Counted from the stretch's first letter, positions 23,650 through 35,859 are shown. The stretch is DNA of 64,000 nucleotides from Sequoia sempervirens (GCA_007258455.2 VDFB02000001.1:13749918-13813917); one strand, 5' to 3'. Numbers and translations are program-made. Notes: generated by a model not told the origin, from the sequence alone.

Positions 23650-24800
23650 GATGAAAATTTGGATTGTAACCTTCGTCAAAGCCTCTGTTCGAGCACTGAT
23701 TCCGGATGACTGACAAGCCCGATTGACTGGCTGACAAGTGCATTGGAAAGCAGGATTGAAATTGACGAGATCATCCCTTGAGTCTATAATCACAAAACTG
23801 AGATCTGAAGCTTCAAAAAACCAAGCGCCCCTAGCAAAAGCTGCGCTTTTACTTTAGACAGCCATTTTTTCATCGTTTTCATCTTACGAAGGTAAACTTG
23901 ATCCCTCCGTATCTTGCATTCAACAAACTTTCAGGACTGACACACTAGTGCAACGCAGAGCTGAATCCATTTCACAAATCAACTGCAAAGGCACATTTCT
24001 TCAGAAAACATCATCTGAGGGGTGAAAATCAAGGGCACCTTTTTCAAAAGGTGCTCTTTTTCCTCCAGAGATAGCCATTTCTGGAACTGATCAAAATATC
24101 ACTGAAACTCTGACTGCGGGCAGCTAAGTCATCCTTTGACCTGACAAAGACAGGCAACAGAGAGATGAATGCAACACAGATGGAATGAATATCTGAGATC
24201 ACCAAATAGAGGACATTAAAGGCCTCAAAAGCTCAAGCGCCTTTTTGAAAATGTGCTCTTTTGCTTTATTCACGACCTCAAAATCAAGATTTAACCCTGT
24301 GTTCGCCTTCTCGTCTCGACTTCTCAGCAACTCTAATTGACATGTTGAAGGGTGCAACGCAAAGCTGGACTGAGCGTGAAACAAACGTCAAAGGGGTCAT
24401 TTGATCTAAAACCTTCGTTTAGGGCCTCAAAAAGATGGGCGCCCTTGCCTTAGAGGCACACTTTTGCTTGCAGTGTTTTCTCGTTTCTCTCGTTTTCCAC
24501 TGTATCTCCCGCAACTCGAGCAAAACAGGTTCGTTTGACAAGCTTGATAGTCTGTTGCGAAGCTGACGTGATGTCGGACAAATGCCTGCTAGAGGTGACA
24601 AACCCTAAAAACAGGATTTGATCCCCTAAAAGATAGGGCGCCTTTTTGAAAAGTTGCTCCCCTCTTCAGAGATAGAAAATTTTGATGATTTTCCTTCAGA
24701 TTTTCACTTTTCTTGAATTTCCTCAGTAACAGACTGTCATGAAACTGACACAAACTCCATATTTAAAAAGTCCAAAAATGACCTTCTAACATCACTTTAA
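23650..24800. repeat. Diverged tandem repeats of about 200 bp
   Basis: A GGGCGCC...TTTTT(G/C)AAAA(G)...GTGCTCTTTT phrase recurs near 23824, 24033, 24236, 24437 and 24636, each spaced 199-209 bp, with shared flanking phrases (ACCCTTAA/ACCCTAA, AGAGATAGCCA, CTGACA). Five decayed units lie in the presumed U3 part of the giant LTR. Confidence 0.7.
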
Positions 24801-24869
24801 CAAGATTAAGACTCAATTAAGCAAAATGCCTTAGTGAAGCAAAAAATTTGGTTTGGGTACAACACAAAG

Positions 24870-25148
24870 CATACCAGATATAGGAGTAAAATATATCTTT
24901 ATTTGCACATGAAATTATTGCAGAAGTAGACTAGAGATGGTCAACCAAGGATCAAAGTTGATTCGACTAGATCATACTCCCTTCCTTGACGATACACAAT
25001 CTATTTAAAGGACTCAATGGTTGCCAAGAGGAAACACAATAGTCAACCAATCGACGCTTATAACTACCAGAAGCCAACAAACAATTAATACATAGTCGGA
25101 TAACCAATATTATTGAAACATAATAATAGACATTGTACACTGACTACA
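24870..25148 (-). repeat. Gypsy LTR copy 2, second part
   Basis: Resumes at CATACCAG and ends GACTACA, then a C-rich strip (25149-25175, a purine tract on minus). Confidence 0.82.
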
Positions 25149-25339
25149 TCATCCCCAACCCCCCTGTCCCCCCAAAAGGAAAAGTCGTCTTCCAGACAAC
25201 AAGTAAACATCAAGTAACATTAGGGAAGGCTTTTCCAAATTGATGATGATATTGTAGACAAGGACTTGCAAACAAACATGGAAGTGTACAAACTCGGACT
25301 TGGAGTGTACTTGGCAAATCAAATGAGTGAGGTGGGGGT

Positions 25340-25500
25340 TTGGAGGCAACATCCCCAAAAGGGTCAAGGGACAACACCCCTTGCAGGGGTCTGGGGGCAG
25401 TGCCCCCAGCACAATCAAGGAGAAATGCCTCTTTTGAGGGTCTAGGGGTAGTGCCCCTCATGAGGTCTGATGGTAGTACCCCTCACACACTCCCTATCCC
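25340..25500. repeat. Array of GC-rich hairpins in the gypsy interior, copy B
   Basis: Homologous to 20050-20166 but with changed stems: 25391-25409 is a perfect CTGGGGGCA, G, TGCCCCCAG; 25444-25458 is AGGGGTA, G, TGCCCCT. Neighbours are weaker. Confidence 0.78.
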
Positions 25501-25659
25501 AATACAGGGCAAGGTTGAGGGGTGGAGCCCTCGCCACCAAGCCCAAACTGAGACCTTCAAAACCACACGGACCTTCATGGCACACATTATTTTCATGATT
25601 TTACAAGAGGCAACGAACAATGCTAACAAAACCAAAAAATAGAGATTTTGGAGTGTTTA

Positions 25660-26340
25660 GCCAACATATGATGTCAACCAAGGAAAGAAGTCATACGGTG
25701 GTTCATGGCCATACGACATTGACCACCAAAACACCGTGATTTTGAATTGTTTGCCATACGATGTGGATGCAAAGTGATTGTCGCTCAAGGAAGGGCGATC
25801 AGTTGTTGGCAAGAGAGGACCATACGATGCAAGATGATGTTGGGGATCATACGTTTGCAAGAAAATAGAATGGTCGTACAATATGTTTCACCCTCGGTTG
25901 TATCAGATGATGTCATGTAATGCAAGAGTAGGATGGCCACTGTACAACATGGGTAAAATAGGATAGGTTATATGACGCGAGATGTCTAGAAGGAACCACT
26001 GTATGGTGCAAGTAGAGATTTTTGCTAACCATACAATGCAAAAAAGGAGTCTCGCCTTGGGCCATACTATGAAGAGTCATACAATGTAGATAATGGATGT
26101 TGCCTTAAGCCATACGATAAAGAAAACATGCAAGGGTTGTACACCGTAAAGAGGATAGACTTGTCATATGGTTTGAAAATGACTCCCTCCTCCTTGTTGT
26201 ACAATGTGATTTACTCCCTTTGCCACACAATGTCATATGCTATGACACCACTATACTATATGACATATCTATTGTACAATGTGCAACAACAGTTGTACAA
26301 TATAACAAGATGTTGGTTGTACTATATGACAAGATAATGT
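25660..26340. repeat. Degenerate CATACGATG/TTGTACAATG repeat field
   Basis: CATA(C/T)GATG, CATACAATG and GTACAATGT motifs recur more than 20 times at irregular 20-50-bp spacing. A shorter version is at 20330-20640 in the other interior. No open frame is convincing. Confidence 0.65.
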
Positions 26341-27030
26341 TGGTTGTATGTTATAATTGGACCCTTTATTACTTTCACTTGATGAATTTAATTTTTTAAT
26401 ATAATATTTTTGCATTTTTTGTTCTAATCTTTCCTTATTTTCTTTTTTTTTTGTAGTTTTTTTGTGAAGTTGATTTTCCTTGACAAGTATTTGTAAGCTC
26501 CAAATTAAATATTTTTCGCTTAGCACTCTAAGACGTACCATCAATAATTTTTCATTCTTTTGCAAAGCCAGATACCTCTAGTGCAACTATCGTCTTTTGC
26601 CAACCATGGACTACGTCTCACACACAAACTGTCTAACTTTTCAAAATCATTTTCATTAATTGCTCTTCACTAAGAGTTGGGCTTTGAAAAAATTACACAT
26701 TGATGAAAATACCTAATAGTCCTCCATTTGCCAGTGAAATAGGCCATGGAGAGAAATTGTTTCATCCTCCAAGCATGATTGTAATTTCAGAATCCCTTCA
26801 TCATTCGGCTCTATCGGACCTAGATCATGCTTCTCTATCCATTCTTCTTTGAAGTCTAGATTTGACAAACAGGAGGAAGCTGCTTCTTTGCTTTATGGCT
26901 TGGTTCTTTAAATCAATTACATGCTTCAAACCCTTGTTTTCAGTGGAGATTGTATTCCTTTTCCAAGAGTGATCAGCTTTGGCTACTACCAACCAACCCC
27001 AACCTAACAATGCATCGTACACTTTCTTCC

Positions 27031-28740
27031 TTAATAAATGACCACAAAGTTCAATAAAAATGTTTGGGTTCCAATAATTACCTTTAGTCCCCTTAAAACT
27101 CCAAGTACCTTATTACCTTGTTGATCTACACCCACTAGTTGAAAATTTGGGGGCCAAATGGTCAGCTTGTTGAGACTTCTCCAAGTGTCTTTCGGAAGTA
27201 AGTTCACGCTAGACCCACCATCAACAATTGTATTGGTCAGATTCCTTGCAAGGATCTCCATATTCACCACTGTTGGTTTCTTTGTCGTGTTAACTGTCAA
27301 TAACATTGGATCAATCACTTGGTCACTTGATAGCAAAGGTTTGGTTATTGAATCTTCATTCTCACCAAATTCCAAATGGGTCGTAGCATGCACCATCTTA
27401 TTCTCCCTCAATACAATAGCATTTTGAATTTCAAGAATACTTTGGAATAAATCTACTACTTTAATTGGTACCGTAGCTTGAAGTACTTGCCATGCAAATA
27501 TTTTTCTTGTATTGTAATTGATTTGATATTGTGCTTGCATTTGCATTTAAATGGCGTCATTCATTAGCCATAGTATTCTCCACTTCGTTCTTGCTTCATG
27601 AAGCCTTTCTTTTTCTATACATGGGTCTAGATACACAGCCTTCTTTCTTGGGCATGAGTAATGACTAATACTTCATTATGCCCTTCATCAATCATGTTGA
27701 TACTGGCCTTTTGTTTCAAACATCCAATGTCTTCATGGCCTCCAAGTCCACACCATTTACATAATAATTGCACTTTGTCCTACTTGTTCTAGCAATCTCT
27801 AGCAAAGTGTCCCCATTCACTACAGCATTGTATGATAGGGTGTCCTTTGGGGTCATATTGTATTTGGCTTCATCCTCCTCTTTGATTTCAATAACTGCAT
27901 GGAGATGCATTTTGTGGCTTCAATGGAGTCGAATACTCTCCCTACATAAAGAGTTCTCATGTACTCCTAGTCTTCAAATTGTATGGGCACTCCTTTATTG
28001 AATGACCCATAACCTAGCAAATCTCACAAAACATCTTTATACGACAATTAACTTTTGTGTGCCCCTCAATTTTGCACTCAATACACCATAGTTCATTAGT
28101 TTCTTTGTTAGTTTCTTTCTTCGCCTTCAATTCTTTCATCATTCAGAGCATATCCCTCTAAGACATTTGTAACGTTCTTGATTCATTGTCAATGTTGTCA
28201 TCCAAACTTCCATCTTCCTCTATTTTTCTTTTACTACACAACATTTTATCTTCACTTTCTATGTCCATCACTCGATTGTAGGCTTTTGAATAGGAAGAGG
28301 GTGGTACATCTTTTTTCTTAACAATGGAAGTAAACCTTGATGAACCATCTTTTCCTGAGACCATTGGTTGGTTCTATTTCTAACTTCACAAGAAATTCTT
28401 TAATTGTACAATTATAAGTTCGTATGTTTTGATGGTTACCTTGTTTTGTATTGTAAATTTCTGCTATTATTTCATTATCATCACAAAGCAATTTAAACTC
28501 TTCTTTGAAGGCCTTCTTTAATCTCTCCCACGCATTTCAGGAGGCTTGATCAATTTTTGTATACTAGTCAATCACTACACCTCGCAAGGTGGCTAGAAAA
28601 GATTGTAGCCAAACTGCTTTACCATCTTGCCTATTTTCTATCCAAATTGTTTCACAAGTCTTATAATGCCTAATGGAATCCTCTGATCCATTGCCTATAA
28701 ACTTGGGCAACTTTTTCTTTTCTCTCATAGGGCTTACCAT
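27031..28740 (-). pseudogene. Ty3/gypsy Gag and protease remnants
   Basis: On the minus strand, about 28740-28450 reads LPKFIGNGSEDSIRHYK, then WLQSFLATLRGVVID followed by a stop where Trp is expected, then WERLKKAFKEEF. This is the capsid pattern of plant gypsy Gag. Further on (27546-27031) is a retropepsin-like segment with TIVDGGSSVNLLP, where the usual D(T/S)G is DGG, followed by a conserved-looking LRGLKVIIG stretch. Several stops and frame changes lie between. RT, RNase H and integrase should follow but the next 1.9 kb lacks them. The piece is dead and belongs to the 19537-29590 complex. Confidence 0.78.
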
Positions 28741-29240
28741 GATTTTATTCTAATTCAAACCTAAAGCTTGGAATCTGCATGCTAGGGAGTTTTGATTCAC
28801 ACATTCCGGTGCTTCTCTCACACTCTCGACCCTATAGGAATCCTCAATTCTTCCCTTGGCTTCAGCTTTTCGCACACTTGTTTCACCTTCAAATTATTTT
28901 TTTATGCACTCTTGGCTCGGCTTCTTCTCCTTCGGTTGACAACCTTTCTATGCCCTAAAGGCTACTCTCATACAATTTTGTGAAGGAATGTGACTTCGTC
29001 TCCCAACTTCCCTCATCTAGAGAAGGTTATCTTGACTATATTCTCAGGAAGGGCTCTTACTAGGGAATCGTACAATTCTATATTCCTCAAGTGTTTCTTG
29101 TAATCTTCTCCTTCATTCCCTTTGCTCGACAATCCTTAAAGATTGTCTGATCTCTTGGTCTTGATCACCTTGTGGCCTCTTTTCACCTTTATTGGGATCT
29201 AAGAGCATGAATCTCTCAAATTTGGCGCAATTTATTTTTA

Positions 29241-29255
29241 GGCAACAACACCAAA
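29241..29255 (-). promoter_or_regulatory. Decayed primer-binding site, tRNA-Asp type
   Basis: TTTGGTGTTGTTGCC on minus, directly after the LTR. It resembles TTGGCGCCGTTGCC of Athila/Tat elements with C-to-T changes at CpG-like positions. Confidence 0.6.
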
Positions 29256-29590
29256 TGTTTACTGCTCTATCTAATAAAATGAATACATGAGTTAATAATA
29301 AAGACAACAATGTATACCAAATACAAGAGTAAAATATATCTTTATTTGCACATGAAGTTATTACAAAAGAAGACCAAAGATAGTCAACCAAGGATCAAAG
29401 TCGATCCGACTAGATCATACTCCCGTCCTTGATGATACACAATTTATTTAAAGGACCCAACGATTGCCAAGAGAAACACAATCATCAACCAAACAACGCT
29501 TATAACTACCCAAATCCGACAAACAAGTAATACATAGTCGGATAACCAATATTATCGAAATATAATAATAGACATTGTACACTGACTACA
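29256..29590 (-). repeat. Gypsy LTR copy 3 (5' LTR)
   Basis: 335 bp; ends GACTACA followed by the target duplication CTCTC. Confidence 0.85.
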
Positions 29591-29595
29591 CTCTC

Positions 29596-31606
29596 AAGCT
29601 CAAGTTCCTTTGTTGGCAATAGAACTGGAGGTAAATCACTAAGGACATTTGCTTCAACCACTTCATCCACCAAGGCTGCAACTTCTCCATCAAGTGAAAT
29701 TTGGTCCCATTTTGCTAAAGGGCCCTCTTTATACCCAAGCTCTACACGAGAGAGAAAGCAAAGTGAGCTATGAATGTACACTATGTTCTACACTTTCTTT
29801 GACCCTAATTAGTTCCTCTTCATTGAATGAATAAAACCATAAGAACTCAAATTCCTCTCACAAGATGAAGAACTGGCTACTTGTGAGAGCAAGCTTATTG
29901 CAAATGATTGCAATTCAGGAGTTCACCTCCATGGTTTCACCACCACTCTATAGGGTCTTTCTTTACATGCACATCATATAAGGCTTCCACAAAAGTAAAA
30001 TCACCATGCCCACATGAAAACTTATTCCATTGAGTCCTCATAATTGAAACATCCTCACCTCAGCTATAAATCTTTTTTATTGCAGTCCAAAATCCCTTCA
30101 TCGCCTCTCTATCCTCACATGGAGCCCTCTTATTGGTCACTTGTATATCATACCATTTAGGATTTAATTTTTAGACAATACAATGAAGGGGTGTGTTAGG
30201 TTTTTTCCATCTTCCATGTATCTTTTCTTCTATCAAAGGATATAGAGAAAGATCTCTTACATCTAATATTTTTTCAACTCCTTCACACATGGAATCTATT
30301 TCTTCATAAATTTCTCCCAAGCAAGGCTTGTCTGAATTTGCAAATTTGATCACCTCATATGGGTTTAATAAAGTCAACAACAAATTTAACATCAACCCAA
30401 AAATGGTCATCAAGGACCATACCTCTCACCTCAAGTGTAGTATCTAATGTAGATTTTCTCCAATTGCTTATGCATCACTAACTAATGTGGAACAAAAATC
30501 TCCTTTGACTTCACAAAGCCACTCAAGAAGAATAAAATAAGAAAAAAACCATTTATCAACAGGTTTGAGAAGTTCCACCTTGGCAAATTTTTGATAAATG
30601 GCTTGTGTGGTGATGGTTACATATGAACATCTGTATTTTTCTTCACTTTTCAATGAGATTTGAGATCTACTAGAACTTGTCAATATCTTTGAGTGCATTA
30701 TTCAACGGATGCACAAAACATGGTGTCCAAAATGTATGCTTGTACTTTTTTTGCACCAACATGCTTGTTGCTTTACAAATAGGGATAGAATCTACAACAA
30801 CTTGGACTACACATGATGCCCCCACCTCCTCAATGTTGTCACGCAGCTGATTATAAATAAACTCTACATTTTTTCTTTCCCTGAACAATCTATTGCTTTC
30901 AAAAAATAAGGCCCTTTGTTGCATATTACACTGTATTAAGTAGTTAATGATTTATATCATCTATCCACCTATCCATCACAACACTACATCCTTCTATAGA
31001 CCACATTGTTTCCACTGGTGTGGTTTGTTGCTCTAGTCAATTTTTTTCTTTTCTAAATAGAGTAGTGTGAAGCTTTCATACCCAAGTGGTCCTTATTGAT
31101 AGCTTGGACCATCTCCTCGTAGAAAGGTGAGCAAGCAACATTAAATGGTATTTCATTTGCATAAAAGAAGCATGCAATTGCTGCATCAACCACTTCTCGA
31201 CCTTGAACATCAAATAATCTTCCAATGGGGTTTGAGTTACCAATGTGTGGTCGTCTCTTACAAGAAGCTCCTACATCTTTTATTGCCACATCTCTAAAAG
31301 ACACATCCTATGATTCTCTTGTTGATTATGAGTTGCCCTTGTTTTTGAAGCGTGAGAGCTCAAATGAAACACTTTCCCATCAACCCTTTCTTGATCCCTA
31401 ATAGCTTCGTATTGTTCTACCTCATTCAAACAAAGTTCGACACCTTTTCCAAGTATGTGAAGAAAATGAGACCTCACCCTTGAGTAAGTGCCTTGAAATG
31501 TCTTAAGACAAAGTTTACACTTGATGGTGGTTGTTCCACCTAACCTCTTTGACACAAAAACAATCACAATATTTCCACAGTGGATACGAACCTTATTTTC
31601 CTCCAC
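29596..31606 (-). pseudogene. Old hAT transposase, many frame breaks
   Basis: Minus-strand pieces follow hAT order. A BED-type zinc finger (CKLCLKTFQGTYSRVRSHFL, 31606-31280) is first, then VVDAAIACFFYANEIPF (31.2 kb), MDRWID where active copies read MDGWTD (about 30.98 kb), VVQVVVDS...WTPCFVHPLNNALKDI with the C-X2-H motif (30.9-30.7 kb), LGEIYEEIDSM and HGRWKKPNTPLH (30.4-30.2 kb), and finally SSLCFLSRVELGYKEGP and an acidic tail. The gypsy complex cuts the tail at 29596 and the last residues are at 19531-19471. Many stops and frame shifts show a long-dead gene. It is a distant relative of the intact transposase at 33289-35644. Confidence 0.85.
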
Positions 31607-32344
31607 TTGACATTATGATAATCTGAACAAACAAAAAAGATAAAATATGTTTAAAAACAAATAAATTGTCTACTTTCTTAGCTTCTATACAGGAAACAAA
31701 GAAATGAAATGCAAGCAAGACCCAATAATGCAAGTAACTATTTGGTTTCAAGAAGGTAAGTAATAGAAAATTTGGGTTGGTTCAAAATTTCAAATCCTTT
31801 TCTAGCATTCATACTAATATCAATCATTTCCAATGCAAGAATATTAAACGTTGTAGATAAGGCATGATAATCAAATCAAGGAAAAAGGAGGTATGCAACA
31901 AAGTAGCACAAGAACTATTTGACAAAATTCTAGAAGAAAATAAAAGGAATGAAGTGACTAGGCATATAGAAGAAATTTAGGAAGAAATATGACATTTGTT
32001 TGAGTTGACTCCCTCCATCCTACTGAACAAGGGAATAAATCATTAATTTGGATTCCTAATTGTATTGTAGTCATAGGAATAATGATTTTGTCTATCACTA
32101 CAATGATTTCAAGGCTAAGATGGCTTTTGATGCTTCAACTTTAGGAATTTGAATGCTTCCTTTACAATCCTTGTAACAACATGAGTCACACCAAAGGATT
32201 CTTTTTACAGATAAAATTTTCTCATGTTGTATAGCTTCAGGTTTGTTGAACGATAAAATTTGGGTCAATTCAAACTTCAAATCCTTTTCCAACATTGATA
32301 TCTAAATAAAGTTTAAACATCCTTTTCTTTTACCACCAACATTT
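31607..32344 (-). other. 5' part of the old hAT element, no gene
   Basis: AT-rich. Two related phrases (AAATTTGGGTTGGTTCAAA and AAATTTGGGTCAATTCAAA) occur near 31770 and 32258. It ends at the target duplication of the next hAT. Confidence 0.5.
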
Positions 32345-32360
32345 GTAGAAAACTATGTTA

Positions 32361-32590
32361 CACGGGGACGCGTCCCCTGCCCCAAAACCCTCTGTACCCG
32401 TCCCCACCCGTCCCGGGGACGGGGGGACGCATCGGGGACAGTCCCCGGCCGTCCCCTAAAGTCAGAAATTCATAGGAAACGGGGGGGGACGTTTCCTCTC
32501 CTCTGGGAACGTTCCCCCGTCCCCGGGGACGGCAGGGGACGTTGGGAACGTCCCTCGCTGTCCCCGGGGACGGCTTGCCGTCCCCCACGC
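32361..32590. repeat. GGGGACG/CGTCCCC subterminal repeats, 5' end
   Basis: More than ten copies on both strands, including the 14-bp palindrome GGGGACGCGTCCCC at 32364-32377, 11 bp from the transposon end. Probable transposase-binding region by analogy with hAT subterminal repeats. Confidence 0.75.
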
Positions 32591-33288
32591 ACAAAACTTT
32601 AAAATTGCAATTTTTGTTTTTAAAAAACGTATTATTTCTGCGTTTTTTGGCGACGTCCAAGGAAGAAAAACAATATAAAACCTAAAAAAGTTTCTTAAAA
32701 GGCAGAAGCTATCAAATATGATTCATTTATATTGTTAATATTTTGGTTCTCAAGCAAAGCGCGGCTGAGGCTAGGGCGACGACTTCACACTTCATAGTTT
32801 GAGTTCACAGTTCACAGCAAGGGCGATTCAAGGTAAAAGACCAATCTAAATCATTTTATGCCTTCTTCTTCCTGCATTTGAGCATTTAACAGAGGCGTTT
32901 TTGCATTTGAAAGAGCCATGAAACAATTTTTTTCAAATTTTTTTTCCAACGCCTAGGGTAAAGTCGCGGCTGCTTCCATTTGTGCATTTTTTCCTTCAAT
33001 CAAGCTGCATTTTGGGACGCCTTGAGGAGCTGGGAGCTGCATTTTTCTTAGTACCATTTCCTACTTCCAGGTTTGAGATTAATTTTTTTTTAAAAATTTG
33101 CTTCTGTATTATGATATTAGCTTATCATTGTTTTTAATTTTTAATAATAATCTTTGCTTTTATTTTCATTTTTGTTTTCAATGTTGATTCATTGAATGGT
33201 TCATTGATTAAATGATTCATTGATTTGGTATAATTTTTACAAACTTTCAGATTTTCAACCAGCATACAAACTTCATACAAATTTCAAA

Positions 33289-35644
33289 ATGAGCAGCAAC
33301 AGCAATGGCAGTGACAGTTATGAGGGTGAGGGTAGTGAGAGTGAAAATGAAGTTCAAAGAATGTCATTAGATCCTTCTTCTACCTCTGAAAATCCAACCC
33401 ATGCTTCTTCAGACCATTTTGCATGCCCTATACCCACTCTTCAAAGATTTGCAAAAGGCCCTTTCAACCGCAACAAACCATTGCGTCAGTTTGCCACAGA
33501 TGTGACTGTCAACAAGCAAAAAAATTCAGGGGGCAGCAAGAAATGGCTTTGTCATGTTTGTAAATCTACTTACCATGGGAGCTATACTAGGATTAGAGGC
33601 CATCTAGTGGGTGACTGTGGAAAAGGTGTTAGAGTTTGTACAGCAATAACATTGGAGCAGCAACTTCAATTTGCAAAGTTGGCTGGATGTAGTGATGACC
33701 AAATCATTACCATTCAAAATAGAAAACGACCATTAGCTGATTTGCAAGGCTCTTCCAATGTATCAGTTTCAGAGACTTGTGATAGAGGGAAGAAGAAAGC
33801 AAGTGAGAAAACTTCAATCATGGGGTTGATGAATACACAAAAACGTGAGCAAGCTGATGATGCAGTGGCCAAATTCTTTTATGCACATGCTCTTCCATTT
33901 CATTTGGCAAGGTCACCTTATTTCAAAACTATGGTGAAAGAAATATTGTCAGTTGGATCCTCTTATGCCCCCCCTGGAGAACATAGATTGCGTACCTCCC
34001 TCCTTGACAAACAATATTCAAAAGCTACCTTGTTGATGGAGGAGATGAGGCAGACATGGCTTAGGACTGGTTGTTCCATTGTCATGGATGGGTGGACTGA
34101 TATTCAACATAGGCCACTCATTAATGTTATTGTTACATGCCCTGCTGGTTCATACTTTCTTCGAGCTGTTGATTGTTCTGGGAAGCGTAAGGATGCTGAT
34201 TTTCAGTTTGGCATTTTGAGGGAGGCTGTAGAGGAGGTTGGGCCTTCTAATGTTGTGCAGGTTGTGACAGATTCAGCTCGTGTTTGTAAGCTAGCTGGTT
34301 TGATGATTGAGAATGCTTACAAACATATTTTTTGGACTCCATGCTGTGTACATGCTTTGAATAATGCTTTGAAAGACATTGGAAAAATAGATTGGGTGAG
34401 GGCAGCAGTTGCAGAGGCTAGAGGCATACAAATGTTTGTATGCAACCATCACACTTCACATGCACTATTCCGGTCTTATTCAAAGAAAGAATTCCTCAAA
34501 CCAGTTGAGACTAGATATGCTAGCTACTATATTTTGTTGGAGAGGATGATGGAGGTCCAAGATGCTCTACAAGCCATGGTTGTTTGTACAGATTGGAAAA
34601 GGTGGAATCTGTCGAAGACAAACGAAGGCAAGGAAGTGAGAGAGAGAGTACTTAGTGAAACTTGGTGGGCCACTATCAAGTAAGAAATCTGAAAATTTAA
34701 ATTGTTTTTGAAATTTTGAATTTGTTACACTTTGTTTTACTTTGTAGTTTGTATTTTATTATTTTAAAAGTTCTAATATTTAATTTGTTGCTTGTAGGTA
34801 TATTTGCTCTTTCATATCACCAGCTGTGAGGGTAATCCGGTATGCAGATACAGACTCTCCTAACTTGGGAGAGATATATGAGACTTTTGATAGCATGCTT
34901 GACCAAATGAAGCAAGCTATTCGTCAAAAGGAACCTGAGTTGAGATTTTATGAGGACCATATTAGGCCTATTGTGACAAAGAGGTGGAACACAATGAATA
35001 CCCCTCTTCATATGCTTGCCTATGCTCTTAATCCGAAGTGGTATGTACCTAGACCTGGCAGAATGCTTCCTTCTGAGGATGACGAGGTGATAGAGGGGCT
35101 TACAGCAGCCCTTCGTAAAATGTATACCGATGAGATAGCAACCATTATTAGAGAGCAGTGGCTTATGTTTGCTGATCTTCAGGGTCCTACATTCAGCAAA
35201 CCAGAAGCTAGGACAGATAGGGCCACCATTGCACAAAACAACCCCATTGGATGGTGGAAATTTCATGGGAAGGACACACCAGATTTGAAACAACTTGCCA
35301 TTCGTTTGCTTTCACAGATTGCTAGTTCCTCTGCTGCAGAGAGGAATTGGTCCACCTATGGCTTCATACACTCCATTAAGAGGAATAGGCTTACTTCAAA
35401 ACGAGCTGAGAAATTAGTTGCAGTTCATAGTGCCTTGAGACTTCAGGACCGTCAGACTACTGAGTATCGGCAAACTCCAGCAGCACGATGGGATGTTGAT
35501 CCTGAGGACGTTAGACAAATTGATGAGGATGAGGTGCAACCAGGATTGGTCGGGCTACCATTGGATGATCCACTCTTGCCAGAAGATGATAGTGACTCAG
35601 ATAGTTCTCAATCTTTTGATATTGATAGCCCGAATGAGGCTTAA
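33289..35644 (+). CDS. hAT transposase, two exons, 745 residues, no stops
   Basis: Exon 1 is 33289-34679, intron 34680-34797 (GTAAGA...TTGTAG), exon 2 34798-35644; the spliced length is divisible by three. The start is the ATG at 33289, preceded by a possible 5' intron acceptor (TTTCAG, 33249). Domains: BED-type zinc finger at residues about 85-117 (WLCHVCKSTYHGSYTRIRGHL); DUF659-like RNase-H fold with MDGWTD at 266 and VTDSARVC (Asp 328); CCVH at 352-355 (C-X2-H); RW at 526-527; C-terminal hAT dimerisation region with ERNW (Glu 645). An acidic tail ends the protein. All the residues expected of a DDE-type hAT cut-and-paste enzyme are visible. The same intron 1 occurs in the relative at 41706-44217. 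Confidence 0.88.
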
Positions 35645-35859
35645 TTTCATAGACTGTTGGAACTTTGAACTTTGAGACTTTTGGATGCATGTTTGAAACA
35701 TTTGGATATTGATATACCATGGTTTTATTGATGTTTCATATTGCTATGATACATTTTATAATGCTAATGACATTTATGATTTATTATGTTGTTACTTGTT
35801 ATGCTACTACTCTCACGATTTATTATATTGGTGTGAGCAATTATTAATTTATTGACATA

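Larger units (their letters stand above)
20715..24864 (-). mobile_element. 4.15-kb solo-LTR-like insertion inside gypsy LTR copy 2
   Basis: The insertion runs from TGTTGGCG to GTACAACA, so both ends carry the inverted pentamer TGTTG/CAACA. It is flanked by CAATG (20710-20714) and CAAAG (24865-24869), an imperfect 5-bp target duplication, and it splits an LTR whose two halves join cleanly. I find no coding domain, no internal LTR pair, no primer site and no purine tract. A TATA-like CTATAAATAAGGGC on the minus strand near 21512-21526 would suit an LTR promoter. A solo LTR of an element with giant LTRs is the best reading; a decayed non-autonomous element is the alternative. Confidence 0.65.
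19537..29590 (-). mobile_element. Ty3/gypsy complex with three LTRs in tandem
   Basis: Three copies of a 330-bp LTR occur in the same orientation: 19537-19863, 20658-20714 plus 24870-25148 (split by a later insertion), and 29256-29590. The outer ends are flanked by the perfect 5-bp target duplication CTCTC (19532-19536 and 29591-29595), so the whole arose from one insertion, later rearranged to LTR-interior-LTR-interior-LTR. The longer interior (25149-29255) keeps gag and protease remnants but no RT or integrase; the shorter (19864-20657) keeps only the end next to the 3' LTR. G-rich purine tracts (read on minus) abut the first two LTRs. The primer site next to the third LTR is of the tRNA-Asp type used by Athila/Tat elements. 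Confidence 0.85.

Noticed and set aside
32358..32660. Reverse-strand 100-codon frame rich in Gly, Pro and Arg
   Set aside because: It is translation of the GGGGACG subterminal repeats, not a gene.
33220..33288. Upstream extension of the hAT transposase frame
   Set aside because: The 23 extra in-frame codons are low-complexity and precede a likely intron acceptor and a better ATG at 33289 that matches the start of the relative.
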